A stretch of DNA of 29,758 nucleotides from JBBTRN01 sp038065175 (GCA_038065175.1 JBBTRN010000043.1:1-29758), one strand, 5' to 3'. Numbered from the stretch's first letter, positions 15,273 through 24,678 are shown. Program-made: numbers and translations. The notes: generated by a model not told the origin, from the letters alone.

Positions 15273-17252
15273 TTATTCTAGTCTATCATAATTGGCGCCA
15301 ATTAGGATAGGTAGCGCCTTTATGTCGTCCGTTGTCTCTGCGGCCTTAATTAAGCGCTTTAAAAATACATCTTCGGGAAATTCTTTTTCGACTTTCCTAA
15401 GTGCGTAAAGCATGCCGGATTTCTGGCCCATCTGCTGATGGATTTTCGCTTTCAGCAGCCAGGCGGGAAAATTCCGCGAATTAATGGACAAACCGTTGTT
15501 TAAAAAATTTAAAGCTTGTTCGTGCAGGCCTAATTCAAAACTATAAAACCCGACCCTAATATGCCTGTCAGCGAAGTTTGGGTTTATTGCCACGACTTTT
15601 TGCATTAGACTTATCGCATGGCTTCCGTAAAGGGGATTTTTTGTTTCCATAAAAAGCATAAAATTCAAATTGGCAGAGCGTAAAATTTGAGTTAACGAAT
15701 TAGACGACTCAAATTCCTCCAGGGCCTTTAAATTTGCCGGAGAATCTTTGATGATTTTTATCTCTGCACCCAAGCGGTACAGCCTATATAGTGGGTTAGG
15801 AGGAAAAATTTTTTCCGCTAAACGACTAAATTTCTTGGCCTTGCCGTAATCCTTTGCATAATAAGCGGAATAGCCTCGGTAAAACAGGTGTTCAGCAGTT
15901 ATAAAACTCAAGCCATAAGCTAAAAAAAAGATTCCAATGCCAAGCAATAATAATCTTGGAATAACACTAATTTTAATTTTAATTTTTTCAGTATTTGCAA
16001 CTCCTAAACCAGCGAGCAGTGGCGATATAAGTATAAAACCCACCGTTGAAACTGGATTAAAACTGGCGGCCGCCACAAAAGCAATCAAGGCGGCGGAAAT
16101 TCCGAGCAGGAGCAAATCTTTATCATAAAAAAACTTTTTTATGCCCAAAAACACGGAAACAAAAATCAACCCCAGGAAGCTAAGCGCAAACGGAATCCCG
16201 CCTGCGGCTGCCTGGTATAAAAACAAATTATGCGGGTCATCGAACGCGGCCGGCTGGTCCGCAAGATTCTTCCCGGCATGTTTGTCGTAAAAACTTATAA
16301 AATCACTCATCCCCACCCCCAAAAACGGGTTTGAAATGATTGCCTCGCGGCTTAAGTCCCAAACATAAAACCTCTGGCTAATATTTGAATCCTGCAAACG
16401 GAATGTTTGCTTTACAACTTGCGGCCTCACTAATCCGGTAAAAATAAAAAATAAACAAATCCCGACTGCCCCCAAACCCAAAGGCAGGAGTGAAAATTTA
16501 GAAGCCCGGTTCTTTAAAAAAACAAAAACAAAAATAAACAGCATACCTGCGGCAGAAGCAAGGATAGCCCCGCGGCTGGAAAAAACCACTAGCCCCCACA
16601 ACGATAAAAAGGCACAGATACTGTAATAAACCCTGGCATAAATGCTTTTTGCCCTGTACAAAAAAATTAAGTTAAAGGGCAAAATTACAGCCAAAAACAA
16701 ACCGGAAAAATTAGGATTTCCGGTAAAACTAGGGGATCTGGATAAAGATGCCGCATTAACCCCCTCATATATCCCAAACCCTGCGCTCTCAAACAGCCCA
16801 TAGACCGCAATTAGCAACCCGTCGAGCAGGACTATTTTTATTAAAAAATTTAATTTGCCGCTATCTAAAGAATATCCCAATAAAAAAGTAAACATTGCCC
16901 AAGCTATGTAAAATACCAGCCCGGCAGTATATCGGCCGTATAACCCGCCTAAACTGGTAATAATATTGGGCGAAATAAAAGTCGACAAACCCCCAAAAAC
17001 TATGATTCCCAATAATAATAAAAGCTGGCTTTTGCTAAGGCTTGTCTCCAACCAATTATTTTTTTTGACGATTGTAAAAAATTCAATTACTGCCCACCCC
17101 AGCAAAACTAAAAATAAACAAAATTTTACTGTTTCAAAATTTTCGCGGGTTTTTAAAGTGAAAGCCAGGGGTATTAAAAATAAAATCAGCGCCAAAACGC
17201 TGAAAAGCCTGTCATCCTTATACGGCAGTCGAAAAAAATTAAAGCCCCGCAT
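15273..17252 (-). CDS. O-antigen ligase/Wzy-family membrane protein with TPR tail
   Basis: The protein has about 659 residues. Residues 1 to about 450 hold many membrane segments with a large loop carrying RFYVWDLSREAI, NPFLGVG and DDPHNLFLYQAAAGG, as in Wzy_C/WaaL/PglL enzymes that move lipid-linked glycans. The C-terminal part (about 470-650) is helical and TPR-like (YYAKDYGKAKKFSRLAEKIF; HEQALNFLNNGLSINSRNFP). Its position between the major pilin and pilD suggests O-glycosylation of the pilin, as for PglL/TfpO, though polysaccharide ligation is equally possible. ATG 17252 gives a small overlap with the gene before; another ATG is at 17270. Confidence 0.8.
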   Translation of the reverse strand: MRGFNFFRLPYKDDRLFSVLALILFLIPLAFTLKTRENFETVKFCLFLVLLGWAVIEFFTIVKKNNWLETSLSKSQLLLLLGIIVFGGLSTFISPNIITSLGGLYGRYTAGLVFYIAWAMFTFLLGYSLDSGKLNFLIKIVLLDGLLIAVYGLFESAGFGIYEGVNAASLSRSPSFTGNPNFSGLFLAVILPFNLIFLYRAKSIYARVYYSICAFLSLWGLVVFSSRGAILASAAGMLFIFVFVFLKNRASKFSLLPLGLGAVGICLFFIFTGLVRPQVVKQTFRLQDSNISQRFYVWDLSREAIISNPFLGVGMSDFISFYDKHAGKNLADQPAAFDDPHNLFLYQAAAGGIPFALSFLGLIFVSVFLGIKKFFYDKDLLLLGISAALIAFVAAASFNPVSTVGFILISPLLAGLGVANTEKIKIKISVIPRLLLLGIGIFFLAYGLSFITAEHLFYRGYSAYYAKDYGKAKKFSRLAEKIFPPNPLYRLYRLGAEIKIIKDSPANLKALEEFESSNSLTQILRSANLNFMLFMETKNPLYGSHAISLMQKVVAINPNFADRHIRVGFYSFELGLHEQALNFLNNGLSINSRNFPAWLLKAKIHQQMGQKSGMLYALRKVEKEFPEDVFLKRLIKAAETTDDIKALPILIGANYDRLE

Positions 17253-17637
17253 TAGAAGAGGGTGCTCCAATTATTTTATTCCAGCCGGCTTTATAGCCTT
17301 GCCTGGAATTTTCCAAACAAAAACTAAACTCATAGCTCTCCAGGCTTATGCGTTTATATAAATATGTTTGCGGACAGGTATTCGAATTAAATTCTTTAAA
17401 TGGAAAGGGTTTGAAATAATTTTGCATAAGCTTCTGATCCTGAAATTCCAATACTTGGGGGTATCTGTCTAAATCATTAAAAGCAAATTGCAAGCCTTGC
17501 TTAATGCCGGGGAGGTTGCTTACCACAAACGCGTCTTGCGCCATAATCTTTCCGCTCGACCACCCGCTCATTGCCAAAAAAATAAATACAAAAACTGAAA
17601 GACTAAGAATCACCAGGTTAAAAAAATTTCTTCCCAT
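17239..17637 (-). CDS. Pilin-like membrane protein without a prepilin site
   Basis: The 132-residue protein has one N-terminal membrane helix (about 7-27) and a small outer domain. The soluble part lines up with the major pilin encoded next door: GIKQGLQFAFNDLDRYP here against QIASALELYYNDVSSYP there, then NTCPQTYLYKR and YEFSFCLENSRQGYKAG against SNTCTVATNAYTYIAG and YTLTFCLGDNTGGYQSG. The two Cys residues are conserved. It has no G^FTLIE site, so PilD is not expected to process it. It may be a pilin paralogue kept in the membrane. The stop overlaps the start of the next gene, so both are co-transcribed. Confidence 0.6.
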   Translation of the reverse strand: MGRNFFNLVILSLSVFVFIFLAMSGWSSGKIMAQDAFVVSNLPGIKQGLQFAFNDLDRYPQVLEFQDQKLMQNYFKPFPFKEFNSNTCPQTYLYKRISLESYEFSFCLENSRQGYKAGWNKIIGAPSSNAGL

Positions 17638-17684
17638 AATAATTGGAGCTACAATTACAAAGTACCCCTTTGATTATATCATAT

Positions 17685-17725
17685 AAAAAGGCGCTCTTCG
17701 GTTAACCATAAAGTAGCGCCTTTTA
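17685..17725 (-). terminator. Intrinsic terminator after the major pilin gene
   Basis: On the minus strand AAAAGGCGCT pairs with AGCGCCTTTT across a 19-base loop and ends in a T-run. It lies 8 bp after the pilin stop codon and probably sets the high pilin dose apart from downstream genes. Confidence 0.75.
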
Positions 17726-17732
17726 AACTATA

Positions 17733-18158
17733 CTACCTGATACCGGCTTCACTTAAAGTCTTCGGACCTGACTGGTAGCCTCCGGTATTGTCGCCCAAAC
17801 AAAAGGTCAAGGTATATGTGGCTCCGGACGGGGTCCCGCCAGCAATATAGGTGTAAGCATTAGTCGCGACTGTGCAGGTATTGCTGCCATTGCTGTCAGC
17901 AGGAGTCGGAGCTGCGGGGATAAGCCCAATATATTTTGGCACTAACGATGTTATAGCCGCGGGATAACTGCTTACATCGTTATAATATAACTCCAAAGCT
18001 GATGCAATTTGCCTTACATCCGCAAGTCTTTTCGCATCCCTGGATTTGGCTCGAGCCGAGTTAAGAGCAAGTAACACCACAGAAGCTAAAAGACCTATAA
18101 TGGCAATAACCACCAAAAGTTCAATTAATGTAAAGCCTTTTTCATTTTTGTTTCTCAA
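17733..18158 (-). CDS. pilA: Major type IV pilin PilA
   Basis: The pilin has about 141 residues. The leader is short and the cleavage site is KG^FTLIELLVVIAIIGLLAS, followed by ARAKSRDAKRLADVRQIASA. The C-terminal domain holds two Cys residues that likely form a disulfide loop. No in-frame ATG exists before the site; the best start is TTG at 18158, 4-5 bp after GGGGGTGAG, giving the normal 8-residue leader MRNKNEKG. It has its own promoter and terminator, as expected for the abundant subunit. Confidence 0.92.
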   Translation of the reverse strand: MRNKNEKGFTLIELLVVIAIIGLLASVVLLALNSARAKSRDAKRLADVRQIASALELYYNDVSSYPAAITSLVPKYIGLIPAAPTPADSNGSNTCTVATNAYTYIAGGTPSGATYTLTFCLGDNTGGYQSGPKTLSEAGIR

Positions 18159-18208
18159 AAGTCTCACCCCCAATCTATTAAGTTGTTAGCTTAAATTTAA
18201 TTACTCTT

Positions 18209-18238
18209 ATTTTAACAACAAATCAATGATATTAGCAA
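18209..18238 (-). promoter_or_regulatory. pilA promoter
   Basis: -35 TTGCTA (18233-18238), 18-bp spacer, -10 TAAAAT (18209-18214) on the minus strand, in the 118-bp gap between pilC and pilA. Confidence 0.5.
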
Positions 18239-18291
18239 GTACTAGTTTTCCACAGTAAGATTTTAGCGCAACGGAGGAATTTTGAGAATTT

Positions 18292-19497
18292 TTAGCTTGC
18301 GGTTGATGCCAGGTTGTAAATCGGCAAAAGTATGCCGGCAACCAACAAACCCACGCCTATACCTAAAACTATCATGATCATGGGCTCTAAAAGTGTTGTT
18401 AAGGTGGACACCTTGTTATCCACTTCTTTTTCGTAAAAAGTGGCCAATTTTCCCAAAATTTCATCCAATTGGGCTGTCTGCTCTCCGACCCTTATCATTT
18501 GAATGACAATCGAAGGGAATTCAGGCCGTCCAGCTAAGCTTTCGCTCACGCTTTTCCCACCGGTAATTTTAACCACTGCTTGGTTAATTAATTCGCGGTA
18601 CACCGAATTATTTATGACATCAGCCACGATTTGCATTGCCTTAATTATTGGAATCCCGCCCATTACCAGGGTGGAAAGATTCCTGGCAAACCGGGCTAAG
18701 TATATTTTTTGAAAAATATCCCCGACTATCGGCACTTGGGTCTTCATTCTATCCCACTGATATTTGCCCTGTGAGGTAGAGATCAAATAGCGGATACCTA
18801 ATACAATCGCGCCAATGACTACAAAAACCATCCACCAATATTGGTCAAAAAATTTCGTAAACGAAATCAAGCCTTTAGATATCGCCGGCAGCTCCCCTCC
18901 CTGCTCCTCCAGCACCACAGTTAATTTGGGCAAAACAAATTTGAACATTAGCACGCCCACAATTACCAGGGCGGCAATCACAAAGGCCGGATAAGTCAAA
19001 GCACCCTTAACTTTTGCCCTTAATTCATAATCTTTTTCCAGCTGGTCAGCTAAATAACCAAAAGATTTATCTAAAGAACCGGAAACCTCGCCTGATTTTA
19101 CCAGGCTTACATAGATGTCTCCAAAAACATTCAGATGTTTAGACAGGGCCAATGACAGGCTTTCCCCGTTTTCTATGGAAGCAATTAAATCTTGGAGTAT
19201 TGAAAGCAGGTATCCTTGGGTTATTTGATCCTGCAAAATCCGGAGGGACTGCAAAATTGGGACGCGAGCGGAAATTAAAGTCGAAAGCTGCCTAGAAAAC
19301 AGCACCAGGTCTTTGTTGCTTACGCTCTTGCCAAAAGGGTTTATTTTTGCGAAATAATTTTCCCGGTGGTCTACCAGGCTAATAATAACTAAATTATTTT
19401 CAGCCAAAAGCTGTTCCGCCCTAGGCTGATCAGTCGCTACGACATCGCCGGTTTTTATTTCGCCCTCTTTATTTTTAGCTTTGTAAGAAAATTTCAT
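18292..19497 (-). CDS. pilC: Type IV pilus inner-membrane platform protein PilC
   Basis: The 401-residue protein has two repeated T2SSF domains, each with FSRQLSTLISARVPILQSLR-type or FARNLSTLVMGGIPIIKAM-type sequence, and three membrane helices (about 170-190, 220-240, 370-395). It begins with the typical FSYKAKNKEGEIKTG. PilC connects the assembly ATPase to the growing pilus. It follows pilT in the operon. Confidence 0.95.
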   Translation of the reverse strand: MKFSYKAKNKEGEIKTGDVVATDQPRAEQLLAENNLVIISLVDHRENYFAKINPFGKSVSNKDLVLFSRQLSTLISARVPILQSLRILQDQITQGYLLSILQDLIASIENGESLSLALSKHLNVFGDIYVSLVKSGEVSGSLDKSFGYLADQLEKDYELRAKVKGALTYPAFVIAALVIVGVLMFKFVLPKLTVVLEEQGGELPAISKGLISFTKFFDQYWWMVFVVIGAIVLGIRYLISTSQGKYQWDRMKTQVPIVGDIFQKIYLARFARNLSTLVMGGIPIIKAMQIVADVINNSVYRELINQAVVKITGGKSVSESLAGRPEFPSIVIQMIRVGEQTAQLDEILGKLATFYEKEVDNKVSTLTTLLEPMIMIVLGIGVGLLVAGILLPIYNLASTAS

Positions 19498-19582
19498 AAA
19501 TACACCTAACCAACTAATTAAACCTTGCTTGCCGGCAGGCAGGGGAATCTGGGAATTCGTTGCGCTACGTAGATTCGACGCA

Positions 19583-20653
19583 TTAAGAAACTAATGACAA
19601 AAAATATTCGTTATCTATTACATAATTCTGTGCAACTTCGAACTCTACCTGTCCTTGCTTAACTAACAGCGCTAAAGTTTTGTCCAGCGGCACCATTCCT
19701 TCTTCCAGGGTGGTATGGATAATATTGGGAATTTCGTAAATTTTATTATCCCTAATGACATTCCTGATAGCGTGATTGGTTATCATAATTTCATACGCTG
19801 GCAATCTACCCCCGCCAATTTTTGGCAAAAGCCTTAATGACACAACGCCAACAAGCACGCTGGCTAACTGGCTCCTTACCTGAGGCTGCTGGTAAGCCGG
19901 AAAAACATCGACAATCCTATCTATGCTTTGCGCCGCGTCATTGGTATGCAGGGTGGCAAAAACCAGATGCCCGGTTTCGGCCACAGTAAGGGCGGCTGAC
20001 ATCGATTCTAAATCGCGCATTTCACCCACTAAGACAACATTGACATCCTCTCGCAAAGCGGCTTTTAAAGCGCCCTCAAACGTTGGGGCATCTATGTATA
20101 ATTCCCTTTGGCTGATTATTGATTTATTCGGGGTAAAAATATATTCCACCGGATCCTCAATAGTCAAAATATGTTCTGCCCGGGTATTATTTATCTCATT
20201 TATCATGGATGCTAATGCTGTGGATTTTCCATGGCCGGTGGGGCCGACCATTAACACCAACCCTTGTTTGCGTTCAATAAATTTCCGCAAAGTTGCGGGC
20301 AAGTTCAAGTCTTCCAAATTTTTTATTTGGCTGGGTATTAAACGCATGGCAATGCTTAAAACCCCTTTTTGCTTGTAGGCGTTTACCCTGAAACGAATAT
20401 TGTTCTTATAGGCATAGGCAAAATCGATATGCGACTGTTTGGCAAATAAATCTTTCTGGGCAGGCTTTAAAAGAATTTCCAAGAGGTCGGAAATAGCGTC
20501 GTTACTTAAAACTTGGTAATTATCAAGCCTGATTAACTGGCTGTCTACGCGGATAATCGGCGGCTCAGAAACCAATAAATGCAAATCCGAAGCATCTCTT
20601 TCCAAAACTACAGACAAAAGTCTATTTAATTCCAACTCACTTGCTTTATACAT
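19583..20653 (-). CDS. pilT: Pilus retraction ATPase PilT
   Basis: The 356-residue hexameric ATPase depolymerises pili and so drives twitching and DNA uptake. Walker A is GPTGHGKST at residues 137-145, where the usual Ser is His. The Asp box (IEDPVEY), Walker B (VVLVGEMRD) and His box (ETGHLVFATLHTNDA) are intact. The PilT signature AIRNLIRE appears as AIRNVIRDNK. No tetra-cysteine is present, as expected for PilT rather than PilB. Confidence 0.93.
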   Translation of the reverse strand: MYKASELELNRLLSVVLERDASDLHLLVSEPPIIRVDSQLIRLDNYQVLSNDAISDLLEILLKPAQKDLFAKQSHIDFAYAYKNNIRFRVNAYKQKGVLSIAMRLIPSQIKNLEDLNLPATLRKFIERKQGLVLMVGPTGHGKSTALASMINEINNTRAEHILTIEDPVEYIFTPNKSIISQRELYIDAPTFEGALKAALREDVNVVLVGEMRDLESMSAALTVAETGHLVFATLHTNDAAQSIDRIVDVFPAYQQPQVRSQLASVLVGVVSLRLLPKIGGGRLPAYEIMITNHAIRNVIRDNKIYEIPNIIHTTLEEGMVPLDKTLALLVKQGQVEFEVAQNYVIDNEYFLSLVS

Positions 20654-20675
20654 AATTGGTGGTTGTATTAATTAA

Positions 20676-21098
20676 TTATTCAAAAAATAAAGTTTTGACC
20701 ATCAGGGCTAAATCCGCGGGCCGGGAAAATTTTCTGTCTAAATGGCTCACCACCCCTAAACTCATGACCTTTTCTAAGATGTTGCCGCTTATAGTATGTC
20801 CCACGGTGATTACGGGCAAATTCGAAAAATCTTTGGTAATAATCCTTAAAAATTCTAATTTCTCGTCCGAGGTATTTGCGAGTTCAACTATTAAAAGGTC
20901 GGCAGAATTTAAATAACGGGCCATGGCAACTACATCCGCAAAAACCGCCGTATTAACCTGAAAATTATGCTCAATAAGCTGACGGCGGTAAATTTCCCGA
21001 AGGTTTTCTTCGTTTATAACCAACAAAATTGTTTTTGTTGGCGGCAGGGAACCGACTAGCTCTCGGATATTAAATTTTTGCTTGGTAATGTAAGCCAC
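20676..21098 (-). CDS. Degenerate response-regulator receiver protein
   Basis: The 140-residue stand-alone receiver fold covers residues about 22-138 (TILLVINEENLREIYRRQL ... SHLDRKFSRP). The acidic pair is replaced by INEE, and the phosphoacceptor Asp is Glu72 (DLLIVEL where active receivers have DLILLD). The conserved Lys (K123) is kept. It is therefore probably not phosphorylated and may act as a constant-state partner. It sits between pilB and pilT, so a role in setting pilus extension or retraction is plausible but unproven. Confidence 0.65.
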   Translation of the reverse strand: MAYITKQKFNIRELVGSLPPTKTILLVINEENLREIYRRQLIEHNFQVNTAVFADVVAMARYLNSADLLIVELANTSDEKLEFLRIITKDFSNLPVITVGHTISGNILEKVMSLGVVSHLDRKFSRPADLALMVKTLFFE

Positions 21099-21186
21099 TT
21101 TTTAAAATTGAATTATAAAACTAAAAATTAAATTTGATGTCCTTCAAAACTTAAAACTCTAACAAACCGCGTTTTTACCCTTGGGC

Positions 21187-22953
21187 TTATTCAGTCGTTA
21201 CCCTAATTATCTCATCCATAGTAGTTTCCCCTTTTAATACCTTAATAATCCCGTCTTGCTTCATTGTGATCATCCCCATTTTGTTAGCTAATTCATAAAT
21301 TTTATAAGCCGCCGTCTTACTTAAAACCAAGTCCTGAACTTCGGTGGTTAGCGGCAAAACTTCAAAAATACCCATTCGTCCCTGGTAACCGGTGTGTCCG
21401 CATTTCTCACAGCCTTCCCCTTTAAAGCACTTTAAATTATTTTTATCTATGTTTTCTAAATAAGGAGCGGGCACAGTAGCTAGCTCTTTTTTTACTTCCT
21501 GGACGAAAACCTGGGGCAGGAGTGATTCTTTCACGCAGTAGGGGCAAATTTTCCTTACCAGCCTCTGGGCAGCCACCACATTAATTGATGCCGAAAGCAA
21601 AAAAGGTTCAATGCCCATATCAATAAGACGGGGCATAGCGCCGATGGAATTATTGGTATGTAGAGTGGAAAAAACCAAATGCCCGGTAAGCGCGGCATGC
21701 ACGGCCAATTCAGCCGTTTCTTTGTCCCGAATCTCCCCTACCATTACTATGTTAGGATCTTGCCTTAAGATACTTCTTAAACCTGCGGCAAAAGTAAGGC
21801 CAATGTCGGGGTTAGTCTGGCTCTGGTTCACCCCCGGAATAAAGTACTCAATCGGATCCTCCAGAGTAACTATATTCACTGACGTAGTATTCAGCATAGT
21901 AAGTATCGCGTAAAGAGTTGTGGATTTTCCGCTGCCTGTCGGGCCGGTAATTAAAAAAATGCCGTGTGTCTTTTTAATATTATCTTTTACCCATGTTAAG
22001 GCAGTTGACCTGAACCCCAAATCTTCCAGAGTCGGGGCTTTGGAGGACTTATCTAAAATCCTCATTACAACCTTCTCGCCGTAAATTAAGGGCAAAATAG
22101 AAACGCGCAAATCCACGCTTTTTTTAGTCAAGTCAACATGGAACCTGCCGTCTTGGGGCAGGCGGGATTCGTCTATTTTCAGACTGGTTAATATTTTAAT
22201 TCTGGTAATTATCGCCGGATGCACGCTTTTAGGGAGCATCAACGAGGTGTGTAAAATTCCATCGATCCTATAGCGAACCCGAATGTCTTTTTCCGAAGGC
22301 TCAATATGAATATCCGAGGCATTTGCTTCAATGGCGTTGCTTAAGATTACGTCAACAATCTTAATTATCGGCGCTTCTTCAATGACTTCAGTCTTAACAG
22401 TCTTCTCTTTAATAGCGAAGGCTTCAGTCCGATGGGTATCTTCTTCCTTCTTTTGTATATCGACCAGAGCCTTGCCAACAACTTTCTTTAAATTTTTTTT
22501 TCTCCCAATCACCGTATCCGCAGAAAGCTGGGATGTTAAAAACAGCTGGATCTGCAAATTCTGCTTTTGACCCAAAAACTCCAGCGCCTCTAAGGCGGCT
22601 AAATTGCTCGGATCCGTAATTGCCACCTTAAGCACCCGATCCTTTTTTTCAAAAGGAACAATGTTGTAAAAATTTACGGATTCCCGGGGAATCAAAGATA
22701 AAATATATTCAGGGACCAGGCTTTTTCTTAAATCGACGTAAGGGATATTAAAAAAGGCTGCTTTGGCTCTGGTGAAATCTTCTTCGTCAAGCAATTTCTT
22801 GCTTAAGAGCAGGTCAAAAATACTCTGCCCGGTCTGTTTTTGAGATGCCTGCAAATCAGCCAAAACTTGCGCAGACAAAAAACCATTTTGCACCAAAAAT
22901 TGCTCAAAATTTTCTGATTGACTAGCAGTTTTTATAGCCTGAGCCATACTCAA
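21187..22953 (-). CDS. pilB: Pilus assembly ATPase PilB/GspE
   Basis: The 588-residue protein powers pilus extension. It has an N-terminal T2SSE_N/MshEN domain (about 1-150), Walker A GPTGSGKST at 337-345, an Asp box (LEDPIEY, about 364-370), Walker B MVGEIRD near 404-410, a His box (TGHLVFSTLHTN) and the tetra-cysteine zinc site C470-C473 and C515-C518 typical of PilB. All are intact. Confidence 0.96.
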   Translation of the reverse strand: MSMAQAIKTASQSENFEQFLVQNGFLSAQVLADLQASQKQTGQSIFDLLLSKKLLDEEDFTRAKAAFFNIPYVDLRKSLVPEYILSLIPRESVNFYNIVPFEKKDRVLKVAITDPSNLAALEALEFLGQKQNLQIQLFLTSQLSADTVIGRKKNLKKVVGKALVDIQKKEEDTHRTEAFAIKEKTVKTEVIEEAPIIKIVDVILSNAIEANASDIHIEPSEKDIRVRYRIDGILHTSLMLPKSVHPAIITRIKILTSLKIDESRLPQDGRFHVDLTKKSVDLRVSILPLIYGEKVVMRILDKSSKAPTLEDLGFRSTALTWVKDNIKKTHGIFLITGPTGSGKSTTLYAILTMLNTTSVNIVTLEDPIEYFIPGVNQSQTNPDIGLTFAAGLRSILRQDPNIVMVGEIRDKETAELAVHAALTGHLVFSTLHTNNSIGAMPRLIDMGIEPFLLSASINVVAAQRLVRKICPYCVKESLLPQVFVQEVKKELATVPAPYLENIDKNNLKCFKGEGCEKCGHTGYQGRMGIFEVLPLTTEVQDLVLSKTAAYKIYELANKMGMITMKQDGIIKVLKGETTMDEIIRVTTE

Positions 22954-22970
22954 TAATCCTGCGGCAAATT

Positions 22971-23297
22971 TTAATTTTCCGAATTAGACTGGGGCTTTAC
23001 CAAGTCGCTGGTACTAATGCCCACTTCATTTTGTTGCAATTTCGGATATGCAAAAGCCCCAAATTGGAGCCCGTTGCGCAACAAAACTTTTTTTAATTCG
23101 CCCGATAAATTATCCCCAAACGGAAGCGGGTCTGCTTCACTGCCGTACGCGCCGGGGGCAGTCTGGGTACCTAGCGAAACAGATGAAGCAATGGGCGGGG
23201 CGCTTTTGCTTTTGAATAGGCCATTATAAAGCACCAGCGCAGAACCGCCAAAGCTTATGCTAATAACAATAATTTGGATTATAGTTTTTTTATTCAT
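22971..23297 (-). CDS. Small membrane protein in the pilP position
   Basis: The 108-residue protein has one N-terminal membrane helix (about 6-27) and a Ser/Pro/Gly-rich outer part ending in NEVGISTSDLVKPQ. I do not recognise a family. It sits between pilO and pilB where pilP is found in other bacteria, but no PilP domain or lipobox is seen; since these cells have no outer membrane, a true PilP would not be expected. Confidence 0.6.
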   Translation of the reverse strand: MNKKTIIQIIVISISFGGSALVLYNGLFKSKSAPPIASSVSLGTQTAPGAYGSEADPLPFGDNLSGELKKVLLRNGLQFGAFAYPKLQQNEVGISTSDLVKPQSNSEN

Positions 23298-23315
23298 TCT
23301 CTAAATTATTTAAAA

Positions 23316-23942
23316 TCACTGAACTACCCCAAAATAATATGTTTCAAACGAAAGGCGAAAATCCAAAAGTTCATTTGCCGAAGCATTAACCTCAAAAGCC
23401 TTAATGTCCATAAGCCTTCCGTTGCTTTCAAATTTCTTTAAAAGCCCTTCAAATTGGGTAAAATTACCAGTGGTACCCAAATTTACCGCCACCTTTTTTA
23501 CTTTCCTCTGCCCGGCAAAGGGATTTGCGGCAGACTTGTCTCCGGCGGTTATATCGTCCTCTAAATTAGAAACCGTTAAACTGCTTATGGCCATACCGCT
23601 TGACTGCACTAAGTCTTCCACAAGCAAATAAACCCAAGTTGTCCTTGGATGCAAAGGTAAAGACTTGTCTAACTTTTCCAAATCTTCGGCACTGGCGCTT
23701 AATTGGCGGATAAGATTCTCAAGCTTCAGTCGCTGGTCTTCCAATTTTGCAGATTCTTCGCTTAAAGTTTCAGCTAAGACCTCTTTTTCAGACAGACTCT
23801 TTGATTTCGGGGAAACAATAAACCAAAAAAATAAAATGCCTATTGCTAAAAGAATTAACAGTTCAAACAAAGAAACACGCCTGGGCGAGGCTAAAATAAC
23901 AGAAGGCGGCGAGGGTGTTTGTTTCGAAAAATTTATATCCAT
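23316..23942 (-). CDS. pilO: Pilus alignment protein PilO
   Basis: The 208-residue protein has a short cytoplasmic tail, one membrane helix (about 27-44), a coiled coil (about 46-95, many Leu/Glu/Lys), and a ferredoxin-like domain to the end. This is the PilO layout. It pairs with PilN to form the periplasmic part of the inner-membrane complex. It is co-directional with pilN and pilM. Confidence 0.82.
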   Translation of the reverse strand: MDINFSKQTPSPPSVILASPRRVSLFELLILLAIGILFFWFIVSPKSKSLSEKEVLAETLSEESAKLEDQRLKLENLIRQLSASAEDLEKLDKSLPLHPRTTWVYLLVEDLVQSSGMAISSLTVSNLEDDITAGDKSAANPFAGQRKVKKVAVNLGTTGNFTQFEGLLKKFESNGRLMDIKAFEVNASANELLDFRLSFETYYFGVVQ

Positions 23943-23997
23943 GGCTCAATTAGGGTCTAAAACCAATAAATACTATTTCCAAACCGAAAAGTTGATG

Positions 23998-24564
23998 CTA
24001 ATTTTTAAACTTTAAAAGTCCTGGGTCATATTTAAACTGAACATCAACCCGAACATAAGATTCTTGCTCATCCTGCACCCTGCTAATGCCGCCGACTTTC
24101 AAATCAGTAAAGTATCGGTTAATCTTGGGAGAATTAAAAACCAGAAGAAACTTTTCCAATTCGACGATTGAAGGCACTTGGACGGCTAGACTAATTGTAC
24201 CCACATCAACAGCCTTAAAAGACAAATAACTGGCTTCTTTCAAAGTAACTTTTGCAAGTTCGGGCATTAATTGGGACCAATAAACATGCCCGCTCACCAA
24301 TGCATCGAATTCTTTGACCTGGGCTTGTCTGATTAGCACTTCGTCTCGTCCTTTAATTTCTGAAAGTTCTTGTTTTTGACTAACTATTGCGGCTTCTAAA
24401 GTGCTAGTTTGGTTGGCTGTGGCCCTGTGCTTGTAAATTAGCCAGCCATAATATGCCAAAAGGCAGAAGATGCCAAATAAAGCAAGCTTGCTCAATACTG
24501 AAAAAAAACCTAAATTATTAAATTCGGAAGGTTTGCTCTGTTTTAGAAGGTTTATCTGTGCCAC
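23998..24564 (-). CDS. pilN: Pilus alignment protein PilN
   Basis: The 188-residue protein starts MAQINLLKQ, the short motif that binds the PilM groove, then a membrane helix (about 25-43), a coiled coil (about 50-75) and a ferredoxin-like domain. It is separated from pilM by the scaffold gap and about 110 bp. Confidence 0.85.
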   Translation of the reverse strand: MAQINLLKQSKPSEFNNLGFFSVLSKLALFGIFCLLAYYGWLIYKHRATANQTSTLEAAIVSQKQELSEIKGRDEVLIRQAQVKEFDALVSGHVYWSQLMPELAKVTLKEASYLSFKAVDVGTISLAVQVPSIVELEKFLLVFNSPKINRYFTDLKVGGISRVQDEQESYVRVDVQFKYDPGLLKFKN

Positions 24565-24678
24565 AAAATTTTTATTGGCAAAAATAATATAAATGACCCG
24601 TCCTGTGCGGAAATAAAAATTAAGCTGTACCTACTAAAGTCATTTAGTTATTTTTTTAATTTTTGTCATTACTTCTAT

